From assembly GCA_029866025.1 (NCBI GenBank), contig JARXAD010000001.1, positions 377,322 to 441,321 of the forward strand: a DNA stretch of 64,000 nucleotides. The letters are read 5' to 3'. The notes beneath the pieces were generated by a model, which had not been told where the DNA came from, made no database searches, and saw nothing but the letters and a program-made list of their open reading frames with translations. The stretch is from Vampirovibrionales bacterium (GTDB lineage: Bacteria > Cyanobacteriota > Vampirovibrionia > Vampirovibrionales > Vampirovibrionaceae). How positions within the stretch are numbered: the stretch's first letter is position 1; every line of letters begins with the position of its first letter. Shown here in pieces: positions 27,060-37,166 of this stretch. The position numbers were made by a program, and so were the translations under genes.

Positions 27060-29855
27060 ATGAGCTACGTTGCGTCTCAAGCCACCAGTAGTAGCATAAG
27101 TACCCCTTCAGGTAATAACGGGCAGCGCCGCAAAGGCCTGCCCGTTCACTTATCGCTGTTAGAAAATGTTCTTCTCCCCCAGGTTCACAAGCCAGGGCGG
27201 TATTTGGGGCTAGAGCAAGGCGCCTACAAAAAGCCCTTCCACACCGCTAAAGCCACGCTGGCCTTTGCCTTCCCCGATCTCTACGAGATTGGTCTGTCTA
27301 ATTACGGCATTAAATTGCTGTACAGCATCGTCAATCAGCACCCCAACTACCTGTGCGACCGCGTCTACGCCTTTGCCGGAGACCTTCGCGCCTTAGCTGC
27401 CGAGCATAATCTCCCTCTCTTTGGGGTGGAATCCAAGGTGCCGGTTAAAGATTTTGACCTGCTGGCCTTTTCCCTTCAATACGAACTGAACACCACCACC
27501 CTACTAGGCATGCTGGAATCCGCCCAATTGCCCTTGCGTGCAAAAGATCGCCCCACGCTAGACTACCCCATTGTGATTGGTGGCGGCCCCGGCAGCGGAA
27601 ACCCCATGCCCTTGGCCCCATTTTTTGACGCCATTATTTTAGGCGACGGGGAAGAAATCCTCATTGAGCTGTTGGATACTATTACTGAAGGTAAAACCAA
27701 AGGCTGGGATAAGCCCGCCATGATGGCGGCTTTGGGTGCCATTGATGGGGTGTACATTCCCGGCCAAAGCGAACGTGCCTACAAGCGCATTGTGGATATT
27801 GCGGAAAAGCACATTGACATTGCGCCTCTGATACCAGCGGTTGCTGCCGTGCATGACCGTGTGGTGGTGGAAGCCCGCCGTGGTTGCGACCGCATGTGCC
27901 GGTTTTGCCAACCCAGCTTTATGAATTTGCCCACCCGTGAGCAAAGCGTTGAGAATATTAAAAAAAGCGCCTTGGCCGAACTGGAAAAAACAGGCTACGA
28001 AGAATGCTCGCTGCTATCGCTTTCTATTGCCGACTACAGCCATTTTAAACCCTTGGTGATGGAGGTGACGGATGCCCTGAAAGATTATGGCGCGTCACTA
28101 TCACTGTCTAGCCAGCGGGCCGACCGTTTTAGTGTGGAAGTAGCCGAAGCCGTGAGTAGCGTTAAAAAATCCACCCTTACCTTTGCCCCAGAAGCGGGCA
28201 CCAACCGCATGCGCAATGTGATTAATAAAAACCTAAGCGACGCCGAGATTCTCAATGCGGTGACGAGTGCTTACAAGGCGGGCTGGAACAAAGTCAAACT
28301 CTACTTCATGATCGGCCTCCCCACCGAAACCCAAGAAGACTTGGATGGCATTGTGGCCACTGTCAAGCGGCTTCAACAGGCATGTAAAGCTATTTCTCGC
28401 GAGAAGGCGCTTTCTAACAAAAAACACCTCGAAGTGAACGTCACCATTAGTAACTTTGTGCCTAAGCCTCATACGCCTTTTCAGTGGTTTGCCCAAGACA
28501 GCATGCCCATGCTGCGCGAAAAAATTGCCTACCTCCGAGGCGAATTTAGGGGCGTACCGGGTGCCAAGGTCAACTTTACGGATCCAGAAATTAGCAAGCT
28601 GGAAGCTGTCATTTCTAAGGCGGGCCCGGAACTGGCCGATGTCATTGAGCTGGCGTATCGCAAGGGGGCCTATTTAGACGCCTGGGAAGACATGAGCAGC
28701 TTTGACAAGTGGTTTGAAGCCCTTCATGAGCTAGGCCTAAACGAAGAAACCTACACCCGCGATCGGTTGGTAAGCTTGGACGATGCCCTGCCATGGGACC
28801 CCATTGATATGGGTCTGGACAAAGAGTGGTTGAAGGCGGAATACATGAAGGCCACGGAAGCGGCTGGCACCACCCCCTGCTTTGAAACCTGCAGCACCTG
28901 CGGCGTGTGTGCCACTTACAGCACGTGGCCCAAATTCATCGACCCTCCAAAGGAGGGTTTTTCTACTGGCATATTGAAGATTACGAAAGTCCATAAGCGA
29001 GAAGTACTTCCCCCCGTGGAGCGAGTAGTACTAAAGCTGGAAAAGCGTGGGCGCTTGCGGTTTATTTCACACCTCGATTGGTTACGCTTGGTGATGCGAG
29101 CCATGAAGCGAGCCAAATTACCCATGGCCTACAGCCAAGGGTATCATCCCAAGCCCAAAGTAACCTTTAGCCCCGCCTTACCCTTGATGATGGAAAGCCT
29201 GGGGGAATGGATTGAGCTGGAGCTGACAGCATTAACCCCCGATGTGGCTAAGCGCTTGAATGCCTACCTACCTGAAGGGGGCCAAGCCATTGAAGAAGAA
29301 CATGTAGCCATTACCCAGTCTAAGCTTACCAAACGGATGGTGGGCGTCACTTATGAGGCTACTCCCAACTGGCCGGAGGATTTGGGTTGCGGTGGGGATG
29401 GACAGGTACCCCCCAATGCCCGTACAATGCAACCATCGCTTCTATCGTGCGTTGAGACGTTTTTGGCCCAAGATGCTTGGCTCGTCACAACTTCAGAAGA
29501 CGATATGCCCCCAACTGTTTTGGACTGTCGACCTTATTTATCCCAGCTTTCTGCGGATTCACACCACACTGTGACCTTAACCTTCCAGCAAGTGACTGCC
29601 CTTCCCACCGAAATCGTTTCGACTGAAACGATGGAAGGAATGCCCCAAGCCACACCCGATGCGGCCCATGCCTCTTCTCAGGCACCCATCCAACTGTTTA
29701 GCTTGCGGCCCCGATGGATTTTGTCTCAATTGGTGTCTTCTTTACCTGTGTTACCCGCCTCGTGGACCATTCGCCGTCAGGCCATCCACCTAGCGCCATT
29801 AGATTCCTCTGCCACCAACTTGAGCAGCCCTTCTTTGGCTGCGGCTGGCGTCTAA
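27060..29855 (+). CDS. Radical SAM protein fused to DUF2344 (TIGR03960/TIGR03936 type)
   Basis: A 931-residue fusion. Residues 1-220 resemble a B12-binding-like N-domain, followed by a radical SAM core with the cluster motif C276-xxx-C280-xx-C283 in RRGCDRMCRFCQPSF. A Cys-rich linker (CFETCSTCGVCATYS) leads into a DUF2344 domain starting 'VVLKLEKRGRLRFISHLDW'. In many bacteria this fusion or gene pair lies next to RNase E/G, as here (30125). The substrate is unknown, probably RNA- or ribosome-linked. The final 150 residues are Thr/Pro-rich. AAGGAAAT precedes ATG 27060. Confidence 0.9.
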   Translation: MSYVASQATSSSISTPSGNNGQRRKGLPVHLSLLENVLLPQVHKPGRYLGLEQGAYKKPFHTAKATLAFAFPDLYEIGLSNYGIKLLYSIVNQHPNYLCDRVYAFAGDLRALAAEHNLPLFGVESKVPVKDFDLLAFSLQYELNTTTLLGMLESAQLPLRAKDRPTLDYPIVIGGGPGSGNPMPLAPFFDAIILGDGEEILIELLDTITEGKTKGWDKPAMMAALGAIDGVYIPGQSERAYKRIVDIAEKHIDIAPLIPAVAAVHDRVVVEARRGCDRMCRFCQPSFMNLPTREQSVENIKKSALAELEKTGYEECSLLSLSIADYSHFKPLVMEVTDALKDYGASLSLSSQRADRFSVEVAEAVSSVKKSTLTFAPEAGTNRMRNVINKNLSDAEILNAVTSAYKAGWNKVKLYFMIGLPTETQEDLDGIVATVKRLQQACKAISREKALSNKKHLEVNVTISNFVPKPHTPFQWFAQDSMPMLREKIAYLRGEFRGVPGAKVNFTDPEISKLEAVISKAGPELADVIELAYRKGAYLDAWEDMSSFDKWFEALHELGLNEETYTRDRLVSLDDALPWDPIDMGLDKEWLKAEYMKATEAAGTTPCFETCSTCGVCATYSTWPKFIDPPKEGFSTGILKITKVHKREVLPPVERVVLKLEKRGRLRFISHLDWLRLVMRAMKRAKLPMAYSQGYHPKPKVTFSPALPLMMESLGEWIELELTALTPDVAKRLNAYLPEGGQAIEEEHVAITQSKLTKRMVGVTYEATPNWPEDLGCGGDGQVPPNARTMQPSLLSCVETFLAQDAWLVTTSEDDMPPTVLDCRPYLSQLSADSHHTVTLTFQQVTALPTEIVSTETMEGMPQATPDAAHASSQAPIQLFSLRPRWILSQLVSSLPVLPASWTIRRQAIHLAPLDSSATNLSSPSLAAAGV

Positions 29856-30124
29856 CACACTCAACACACCGCATTTCTGGATAACGAACGTCGCACCCAA
29901 CACAGAATGGCTGTTTATCGCCCTTTTGCTGTTGCTGACAATGCCGCCTCGGCTGCCTCAAACCTCTTCTCCTTACTCTTTGTGAGGAATCAGGCACGTT
30001 AGGCTCGATAGTCGTTTCGTTTTTTGTTAGCCCGCTTAATAGCGCTGTTGCAAGGCAACCCATCGCCATCCAGCCTGTTAACCACAACGGTTCTAACATT
30101 GTTTAGGAGTAACCACAATTTTAT

Positions 30125-32752
30125 ATGGTCAAGCAACGCGTTATCGTCTCAGAACGAGACAACATTGCCGCCCTGTTTGAAGATGACCGGGCCGTTGAAT
30201 TCATTATCAATCGGGGAGACACTCTCCTAGGGGATGTGTACCTATCCACCGTGGAAAACATTTTGCCCAGCATTGACGCTGCCTTTGTAAACGTGGGTGG
30301 CAACAAAATGGGTTTTTTGCATGCCAGTGATGTTGAAGGCAAAGGTGAACTGCAAAAGCGCCTCAAGCCCAAACAAAAAATGGTGGTGCAGGTGGTTAAA
30401 GAGCCCACCGGCCACAAGGGTCCTCGGGTAACTACCAACATAAGCTTGCCTGGCCGCTTTCTCGTGTTTATGCCCGATTCTAAGGGTATTAGTGTCAGCC
30501 GTCGCATTGAAGACCCCACCGAACGGGCCCGCCTAAAAGCCATTGTCAGCTTGGTGAAGCCCCATGGCGTGGGCGTCATTATTCGTACTGAAGCCCAAGG
30601 TCAGCAAGAAGCCGACTTGCAAGAAGATTTTGAAATTTTGCTGGATCGCTGGCAAACCATTGTCACGGCCGCCGATACCGCATCCAATAATTGCTTGCTC
30701 TATCGCGATCAAGATTTGCTGTATCGCGTCATTCGCGAAGTGGTGACGGAAGACACCGACGAGATTGTTGTGGACACCGCCTTTGGCCAACAGCGTGGCC
30801 AGCAGCTGCTGCAAACCTGGAACATGGATAGCAGCATTAAGGTAACCCATTACCAAGGTGCACAATCCATCTTGGTGGCCATGGGGGTGGAACGCGAAAT
30901 TAAATTGGCATTGCAAACCAAGGTGCCGTTGCCCAGTGGTGGTTATCTGTACATTCAACCCACGGAAGCCTTGTGCGTGGTGGACGTGAACAGTGGCAAA
31001 TTTACCAGCTCTTCCTCTCAGGCAGAGACTATTCGCCTTACCAACTTGGAATCGTGCAAAGAAATTGCCCGCCAGCTGCGCCTGCGAAACATTGGCGGCA
31101 TGATTATTGTGGATTTCATTGATATGGAATCCCGCACTGATAAGCTAAAGGTGCTGGAAGCCTTTGATAAGGAACTGGCCCCCGATAAATCCAAACCCCA
31201 AATGGGTCAACTCACGGATTTAGGCTTGGTGGAAATGACACGCCACCGCCAAGGACAAGCCTTGAGCGAAATTTTTAGTCGCGAATGCCCCATGTGCCAA
31301 GGCCGTGGCCATGCCATTGAGCAATTTGCTTGGGCCCCTCCCAATGCGGAAGCGGAAGGCCGCTTGTTTGGCCGCAGCAACAGCAGCAGCCGCAACCCCA
31401 TGCAGCGCATGCAACAACGGGGTAAGGCCGGCGGCTATAAAAGTACCAGTGTTAAACCGGGCGGCCCTGCAGAATCCGTATTGGAGCGTACCGACGCCCT
31501 GCCACCACGCCCACAAGTCAAACCATTATCAGAACAGCTACCCTTGGGCGCCCCCGATCGCAAGCCACTGCCGCTCAAGCCATTCCGGTTGGATTTACGC
31601 CAGTTGCAAGCCTACGTGGAGCAACAAACTTTGGAACGTACCGGTGCCAGCTTTGGCCGTTGCGTGCGTACCACCCACACCCCGTCTGAAACCAACCGCA
31701 TGCTGAGCCGCATTAACCCTAAGGCTATGGATGTGCTCACCTTGGTCTCCGATGTGGAAAACGGTGGCGGTTCTCTGTTTGCGGTGTTTGAAGAGCCCAC
31801 ACCCATTGAAAATGATTCCTACGAAGGCTATGAGGGCGAAACTACTCCGGAAACAGGACGAGCCTTACCACGGGATGGACGTATGCCTGTGATGGCTGGT
31901 GCTGCTGGCTATGACAGAAGTCAACAACACGGACCTCAACCAAATCAGCGGCGTAGCGGTAACACCCTTAACGAAGCTACGGATGGTGGTGACGCAGGTG
32001 ATGACACCACCCAGGATATGGCCTCTGCTCTCAATGGTCCCAGCCGTCAATCATTAGCTCAGCGTCAGGTACCGGAAGCAGCCCCCAAACCCCTCGTTCC
32101 CGCTCTGGAAGCTCCCAAAGCGCCAGCAGTTAAACCTTCCGGTGGCTTACCCGGCTTACTGTCATCCATCTTCCGTCGCTTACCTGGTGGGCATCATACC
32201 GAAGCGCCACCCATGTCGCCGACAGAAACTGATGGTGGCTCGCCACGCATGGCCGTCCTAGAGCTTCCGGGACAAGCACCCTTGCCTGCCTCCAGCCGCT
32301 CGCGGGCCAGCCAACCTTTGGTGGAGCGAGACCTTCCACTTTCGGCAGGAGAAGGATCTGAAGGTGAAGTCTCCAATGAAGGTCGCCCTTCAGGGGGAGC
32401 TCGCAGAAATGCTCCCAATGCTGGTCCTGGTAATAGTGGACGAACAGCGGCGTCCTCCCGTCGAGGTGGTTCCGTTCCTCGCTATGAGCCCCCAATGACG
32501 GGTGGAGCGCCAGAGCCAGCATCCACAAACGCTGTGGTTCGCTATGCCGAATTACCTACCGATGATGACGATGACTCGGCAGACGCTTTTGAAGGCGAAG
32601 GTGGTAACGAAGCCGCCACTGTTGCCAGTCGTTCGCCTCGCAGTGGCAGTAGCTCCAATAGCCGTAATCGTCGTCGCCCTCGTCGCCCTAGTGGTGGGGG
32701 AGGCACCGGTGGCGGCGGCGGGCGTCGTCCCCCTTCAGGCCCTGCCAGCTAA
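30125..32752 (+). CDS. rne: Ribonuclease E/G family protein
   Basis: An endoribonuclease that cuts single-stranded RNA and starts mRNA decay. The N-terminal S1 domain (residues 38-120: 'GDVYLSTVENILPSIDAAFV') is followed by the RNase H-like/5' sensor and the DNase I-like catalytic part with 'VVDVNSGKF' and 'IIVDFIDM'. The zinc-link CPMCQGRGH comes next. After about residue 430 the protein is disordered and rich in Pro, Ser and Gly, ending in an arginine block (NRRRPRRP) and Gly runs. In cyanobacterial RNase E a C-terminal arginine patch binds PNPase; a similar use here is inference. Total length is 875. AGGAG at 30103 is 17 bases from ATG 30125, farther than usual. Confidence 0.93.
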   Translation: MVKQRVIVSERDNIAALFEDDRAVEFIINRGDTLLGDVYLSTVENILPSIDAAFVNVGGNKMGFLHASDVEGKGELQKRLKPKQKMVVQVVKEPTGHKGPRVTTNISLPGRFLVFMPDSKGISVSRRIEDPTERARLKAIVSLVKPHGVGVIIRTEAQGQQEADLQEDFEILLDRWQTIVTAADTASNNCLLYRDQDLLYRVIREVVTEDTDEIVVDTAFGQQRGQQLLQTWNMDSSIKVTHYQGAQSILVAMGVEREIKLALQTKVPLPSGGYLYIQPTEALCVVDVNSGKFTSSSSQAETIRLTNLESCKEIARQLRLRNIGGMIIVDFIDMESRTDKLKVLEAFDKELAPDKSKPQMGQLTDLGLVEMTRHRQGQALSEIFSRECPMCQGRGHAIEQFAWAPPNAEAEGRLFGRSNSSSRNPMQRMQQRGKAGGYKSTSVKPGGPAESVLERTDALPPRPQVKPLSEQLPLGAPDRKPLPLKPFRLDLRQLQAYVEQQTLERTGASFGRCVRTTHTPSETNRMLSRINPKAMDVLTLVSDVENGGGSLFAVFEEPTPIENDSYEGYEGETTPETGRALPRDGRMPVMAGAAGYDRSQQHGPQPNQRRSGNTLNEATDGGDAGDDTTQDMASALNGPSRQSLAQRQVPEAAPKPLVPALEAPKAPAVKPSGGLPGLLSSIFRRLPGGHHTEAPPMSPTETDGGSPRMAVLELPGQAPLPASSRSRASQPLVERDLPLSAGEGSEGEVSNEGRPSGGARRNAPNAGPGNSGRTAASSRRGGSVPRYEPPMTGGAPEPASTNAVVRYAELPTDDDDDSADAFEGEGGNEAATVASRSPRSGSSSNSRNRRRPRRPSGGGGTGGGGGRRPPSGPAS

Positions 32753-32785
32753 GCAAACGGTAACCCTTTAAAGGTATGTTTTATC

Positions 32786-32819
32786 CCCTCAGGTTCCAAA
32801 AGGCTTGGGGGGATTTTTA
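32786..32819 (+). terminator. Terminator after RNase E/G gene
   Basis: CCCC...AG pairs with CT..GGGGGG across a 10-base loop, followed by ATTTTTAG. There are some mismatches in the stem. Confidence 0.4.
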
Positions 32820-32920
32820 GTGACCAACGTTACATCCAACGCGCTTCGGCTTGAGGCCGCTGCTGCCTTGCATTACACTCAAAGGGAAACACACTAGCTT
32901 TCTGTATGCGAGGTACTTCC

Positions 32921-34150
32921 ATGACTATGGCCGCTCCCCTGTTAACTAAGCCGTCATCAGTGGCGCATACTGCGCAAGAGGTCAACCCTCTCCACGCACA
33001 GTATTTGCAGCAATCTCCCTTGCATTTTGCCTACGAAAAAGTACTGAGCGGCGAGCGTATCACCCAGCAAGAAGCGGTAAAAATCTATAATAGTCATGAT
33101 TTACTGGCCATTGGCATGTTGGCGGATTTGGCCCGCAAGCGTATGACTCCCCCTGAGCTGCAAAACCACGTGTATTGGGTGCATAATTTCCACATTAACC
33201 CCACCAACATTTGCGAAGCCAGCTGCAAATTTTGCTCTTTTAAAAAGGGGCCCAAATCGCCTTTGGCTTATGTGATGAGTGTGGACAACGTGCTTGAGAT
33301 GGTGCACAAGTACCCTCAAAACGATACCCTGAGTGAGTTTCATGTGGTGTCGGGCTTGTATCGTGAACAGGGCCTTGAGTATTACGAAACCCTGTTTAAG
33401 GCCCTCACCCGAGAGTTCCCTCATGTCCATATTAAGGGTATGACGGCCGTTGAAATGAAGTTTTTGGCCGACGTGGCCGGTGTGTCTACTGAGGTGGTGC
33501 TAAAAACCCTCAAAGATGCGGGCTTGCGTTCCTTACCCGGTGGCGGTGCCGAAATGTTTTCGGAGCGGATACGGGCTGAGGTGTGCATGGACAAAATTAC
33601 GGCCACCGAATGGCTAGACGTTCATGGCCAAGCCCATGCCATGGGCCTAAGCAGCACGGCCACCATGCTGGCCGGATTAGGAGAAACCCCCGAAGAGCGT
33701 GTGGAACATATGGTTCGTTTGCGCGAGCAGCAAGATATTTCCGGAGGGTTTATGACCTTTATTCCCCTCAATTGCTATTACGACAACAACAAAATTGATT
33801 CCAAACACGCGCTGACGGGCATTGAAAATCTAAAAAACTTTGCCGTCAGTCGTTTAGTGCTGGACAACATTCCTCATATCAAAGCCTTTTGGGTCCATAT
33901 TGGGGAAAAAACATCGCAAGTGGGGCTCCATTTTGGGGTGGATGACTTGGACGGGACCGTGGTACAAGAAAAAATTGCCCACTCGGCGGGTACTGAAACC
34001 AGCCAACACCTCACCCAAGATGAGTTGCGTAACATGATTTGGAAAGCGGGCCGTGTGGCAGTAGAGCGCGACAGCCTGTATGGCATTAAAGCGATTTACG
34101 AGCCGCCAGCCGATACGGTTGGCTACCATGAGGCCCACACTTTTGGATAA
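32921..34150 (+). CDS. mqnE: Aminodeoxyfutalosine synthase
   Basis: A radical SAM enzyme that joins the MqnA product (3-[(1-carboxyvinyl)oxy]benzoate) to S-adenosylmethionine to give 6-amino-6-deoxyfutalosine in the futalosine route to menaquinone. The cluster motif is C98-xxx-C102-xx-C105 in NICEASCKFCSF. 'FHVVSGLYREQGLEYYETLF', 'LPGGGAEMFSERIR' and 'STATMLAGLGET' are characteristic. ATG 32921 has GAGGT 6 bases upstream; an in-frame ATG at 32906 has none. It overlaps mqnA by 23 bases and is the first gene of a five-gene operon. Confidence 0.95.
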   Translation: MTMAAPLLTKPSSVAHTAQEVNPLHAQYLQQSPLHFAYEKVLSGERITQQEAVKIYNSHDLLAIGMLADLARKRMTPPELQNHVYWVHNFHINPTNICEASCKFCSFKKGPKSPLAYVMSVDNVLEMVHKYPQNDTLSEFHVVSGLYREQGLEYYETLFKALTREFPHVHIKGMTAVEMKFLADVAGVSTEVVLKTLKDAGLRSLPGGGAEMFSERIRAEVCMDKITATEWLDVHGQAHAMGLSSTATMLAGLGETPEERVEHMVRLREQQDISGGFMTFIPLNCYYDNNKIDSKHALTGIENLKNFAVSRLVLDNIPHIKAFWVHIGEKTSQVGLHFGVDDLDGTVVQEKIAHSAGTETSQHLTQDELRNMIWKAGRVAVERDSLYGIKAIYEPPADTVGYHEAHTFG

Positions 34151-35030
34151 GGCCTTGCCAGCGAAGGATCTTTTTGCCATTCGTTTGGGGCGGATTGGCT
34201 TTATTAACACGGTGCCTGTGTACCATGGGCTGCAACAGGCACTGCCCAAAAACTTACAGTCACAGATTCATGTAGTCAGTAATACTCCCATGGGTCTCAA
34301 TAAAGCCATCGTGGCCGGTCATTTAGAACTTTCACCTGTTTCCACGGCATGGTATGCCCAACACCAAGATCAACTCACGTTATTACCCGGCTTGTCGGTT
34401 AGCTCGTTGGGCAGTGTGGAAAGTGTTCTGCTGGTTAGTGATTTTGGCCTGCACCAGTGGCAGGGCCAGCCCATTGCGGTTCCTGATGATTCTGCTACCT
34501 CGGTTGCTGTGTTGCGCGCGTTGATTCAACACCATAGCGGCATCGATCCCCTTGATGCCTTTGTGGTGTACCCTGCCCACTTGCAAGAGCAGGCTCTTCG
34601 GGATTATCCAGCCGTTCTCACCATTGGTGATCGAGCCTTGGCGTGGCTACACGGTCAAAATACGGCTGCCCTAACCCCAGGGCTAACAACCAAACAGCCC
34701 ATTGATTTAGCCACAGCTTGGCAAGCTTTTACCGGAGAGCCTTTGGTATTTGCTGTATGGGTAGCCCGTAGTGAGTGGTTAAAGACCCACGAAACCGAAG
34801 CCATACAAGTGATGGATGCCCTGATTAAGTCTAAAAATGAATTTTTATCTTCTGAACCAAGCCAGCATGAGGCTTGTAAAACATTGGTATCAGCAACGGC
34901 CCTCTCCGAAAGCATCCTCAAACACTATTGGACTCAATCGCTCGATTATGGGTGGAGTGAAGGCCACCAAGCCAGCGTGGAGCGTTTATCGGCCTTGATG
35001 ACTCATACTCGGGTCTCTTGCCTCGTATGA
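34128..35030 (+). CDS. mqnA: Chorismate dehydratase
   Basis: Makes 3-[(1-carboxyvinyl)oxy]benzoate from chorismate, the first step of the futalosine menaquinone pathway. The 300-residue periplasmic-binding-protein-like fold starts 'IRLGRIGFINTVPVYHGL', then 'NTPMGLNKAIVAGHLELSPVST', matching MqnA. The length is normal. The start overlaps the end of mqnE by 23 bases, and its TGA overlaps the rsgA ATG (ATGA), so translation is coupled on both sides. mqnB, mqnC and mqnD are not in the window. Confidence 0.93.
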   Translation: MRPTLLDKALPAKDLFAIRLGRIGFINTVPVYHGLQQALPKNLQSQIHVVSNTPMGLNKAIVAGHLELSPVSTAWYAQHQDQLTLLPGLSVSSLGSVESVLLVSDFGLHQWQGQPIAVPDDSATSVAVLRALIQHHSGIDPLDAFVVYPAHLQEQALRDYPAVLTIGDRALAWLHGQNTAALTPGLTTKQPIDLATAWQAFTGEPLVFAVWVARSEWLKTHETEAIQVMDALIKSKNEFLSSEPSQHEACKTLVSATALSESILKHYWTQSLDYGWSEGHQASVERLSALMTHTRVSCLV

Positions 35031-36217
35031 GTGGTTCGTCTCATTTGCCAGAAGAGCCTGTAACGGGTACGGTGGTTGCGGCTTACCCCAACCGGTGGCA
35101 GGTGTTTGTGGCGGCAACAGAGCCATTGAATGTAACTGATGGTGATGTGGTGTTTGAAACTACCTTGCGGGGAGCTGTTAAAAAAGCCCAGCAAGCCGAT
35201 GTGCTAGTGGGAGACTGTGTGCAACTGGAGGAAGTGGATTGGAACACTTCTACAGCCCGTATTTGTGGGGTGTTGCCCAGAAGTACTCAATTAAGCCGAC
35301 CAAAAATGGCCAATGTGGATCAAGTGCTGGTGGTGCAGTCTCTGGTTCAGCCCGCGTTAGACTTCACTCACTTGGATCGGCTTTTGACCCACGTAGCGCT
35401 GGCGGGGCTGCCAGCAGTGCTGTTGTTTACCAAAACAGATTTGGTGACGGATCTTGATTTGATTACCATCGTCAACCAAGTGTATGGCCACCAGTTGGGT
35501 TACTCCCTAGCGTGTGTGAGTAAAGAGCCTTGCCCACTGGCGGATTCATTAAGTGTGGTACACGGGTGGCTCGCGGGTAAACGCACTGTATTGGCGGGCG
35601 AAAGCGGTGTGGGGAAATCCACTTTGCTCAATCGCCTAAATCCTCAGTTAGCACTCCAGGTTGGGGAAGTTTCGGCCCGCGCGGCCCGTGGACAGCACAC
35701 CACCCGCCATGTGCAATTGGTAAACGTGTCTAAGGATGATGACGTGCCTGCTTGGGTGGCCGATACCCCTGGCTTTAGCCAGCTAAGCTTTGAAGGCACC
35801 GAAGCCGCGGCTATTGAACGGACTTTTGGAGAATTTGACGCCCACAGAGCGCAGTGCGAGTATCCCAACTGCTTGCACCCCCCCCTTGTAGAATCAGAAG
35901 AAGGCGTTGTTGCCCTTACAGCCCGCTGCGGTGTGCGTGATGCTCTGGAAGCTGGAATTTTGGCTGAGAGTCGGTGGGCTAGTTACCAACGGCTGGTGAT
36001 GGAAGGTCATGCCGGTAAAGACGATCGTCGCCAGCGTAGCCAAAAAAGCGAATATGGAGCCAAGTTTCTTCAAAAAAAAGGGGGTGTTTCCCACCAACGG
36101 GTTCGGCTAGACGAGCATTTGCGAGGCGACTCGCGCCGTAAAGCCCGTCAAGCGGTACAACCCGGTATGGGTACCGTCCATGAATGGACGCAAGAAATGG
36201 ACGATGATGACTTCTAG
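35027..36217 (+). CDS. rsgA: Small-subunit ribosome assembly GTPase
   Basis: A circularly permuted GTPase acting in late 30S maturation. The N-terminal OB domain (residues 10-85) is followed by 'FTKTDL' (G4), then G1 GESGVGKST at 191-199 and 'ADTPGFSQL' (G3). The C-terminal zinc domain has 'CEYPNCLHPP' and a following Cys. At 396 residues it is slightly longer than usual, owing to a basic C-terminal tail. An 8-C run at 35878-35885 lies in frame within the zinc domain. ATG 35027 overlaps the mqnA stop by four bases. Confidence 0.95.
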   Translation: MSGSSHLPEEPVTGTVVAAYPNRWQVFVAATEPLNVTDGDVVFETTLRGAVKKAQQADVLVGDCVQLEEVDWNTSTARICGVLPRSTQLSRPKMANVDQVLVVQSLVQPALDFTHLDRLLTHVALAGLPAVLLFTKTDLVTDLDLITIVNQVYGHQLGYSLACVSKEPCPLADSLSVVHGWLAGKRTVLAGESGVGKSTLLNRLNPQLALQVGEVSARAARGQHTTRHVQLVNVSKDDDVPAWVADTPGFSQLSFEGTEAAAIERTFGEFDAHRAQCEYPNCLHPPLVESEEGVVALTARCGVRDALEAGILAESRWASYQRLVMEGHAGKDDRRQRSQKSEYGAKFLQKKGGVSHQRVRLDEHLRGDSRRKARQAVQPGMGTVHEWTQEMDDDDF

Positions 36218-37166
36218 TAGCGTTTTCATTCGCCTCGATGCCTTGCGCCAACAGGTAGAAACATCTTTAATGGCCTACTTGGACGCTTCGCCTGCGTGGC
36301 TATCGCCCCCACCTGCCACCACCCAGCCAGCAGTCAATCGTTTTGAAGAGGCCCTGCGTTATGCGGTGCTGGGTGGTGGCAAACGGTTGCGTCCCATCCT
36401 GTTGTTATTGGTAGGCCAATGGTTAGGGGCTTCGTTAGAGTGTCTCATGCCAACGGCTTGCGCCTTAGAGCTTATCCACACCTATAGCCTGATTCATGAT
36501 GACTTGCCTTGCATGGACAATGCTGATTTACGGCGGGGCCGTCCTACGGTGCACTGTGCTTATGATGAAACCACCGCTGTGCTGGTTGGCGATGCCTTGC
36601 AGCCTTTAGCGGTGGACTGGATGTTGACCCATACACCAACCACAACCCTATCTGATAAAGAGGGATTGCTATTGGCGTTGAAAGAAATGACCCGTGCTAG
36701 TGGGCTGGCTGGATTGGTGATGGGGCAAGCCGTGGATTGCCATGTCACCCAAACACTTTCCACGGAAGCGGATTTGCTATGGCTGCACACCCATAAAACG
36801 GGGGCGTTGTTTGGCGCGGCATTGGCCTGTGGGGCCTGTTTGTCTGGGGCAGAACCGTTTGTGGCTGAGTTACTAAGAAACGTAGGTCATCAGTGGGGCA
36901 TTGCCTTTCAACTGGCAGATGATGTGCTGGATGCGACGGCCACCCCAGAAGCGTTGGGTAAAACGACGGGCCAAGATGCGACTCATGGCAAAGGGACTTT
37001 ATTGGCTCAAGGGCAGTCTATTCATACGATTCAAGCGCAAGCAGAACGGTGGCTACAGAAAGGGCTAGACTCCCTTGCCCACATTCATTCGCCGTCTCAG
37101 CACGACGTGCTGGCTTATGATACCCTGTGTGACGTGGCATGGGCGTTGGTTCGGCGTCACTCGTAA
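36204..37166 (+). CDS. ispA: Polyprenyl diphosphate synthase (farnesyl/geranylgeranyl type)
   Basis: Condenses isopentenyl diphosphate with allylic diphosphates to make C15-C20 prenyl diphosphates. The first Asp-rich motif is DDLPCMD at 99-105 with 'LRRGRPTVH', and the second is DDVLD at 239-243. 'GGGKRLRPILLLL' is present. At about 320 residues it fits the short-chain group. The chain length may be C15 or C20, judged by residues before the first motif (LIHTYSLIH). The start at 36204 or 36207 lies inside the end of rsgA. The location with mqnE and mqnA suggests it contributes to the menaquinone side chain or to general isoprenoids. Confidence 0.9.
   Translation: MMTSSSVFIRLDALRQQVETSLMAYLDASPAWLSPPPATTQPAVNRFEEALRYAVLGGGKRLRPILLLLVGQWLGASLECLMPTACALELIHTYSLIHDDLPCMDNADLRRGRPTVHCAYDETTAVLVGDALQPLAVDWMLTHTPTTTLSDKEGLLLALKEMTRASGLAGLVMGQAVDCHVTQTLSTEADLLWLHTHKTGALFGAALACGACLSGAEPFVAELLRNVGHQWGIAFQLADDVLDATATPEALGKTTGQDATHGKGTLLAQGQSIHTIQAQAERWLQKGLDSLAHIHSPSQHDVLAYDTLCDVAWALVRRHS

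Noticed and set aside
29698..30099. Leftward open frame of 133 codons overlapping the 3' end of the radical SAM gene, with a hydrophobic start.
   Set aside because: It has no ribosome site, overlaps a well-supported gene by 158 bases, and becomes a random-looking Arg/Gln-rich sequence.
35878..35885. Run of eight C in rsgA as a possible phase-variation tract.
   Set aside because: The frame is intact through the conserved zinc domain; rsgA is a housekeeping gene and the run encodes ordinary Pro codons.
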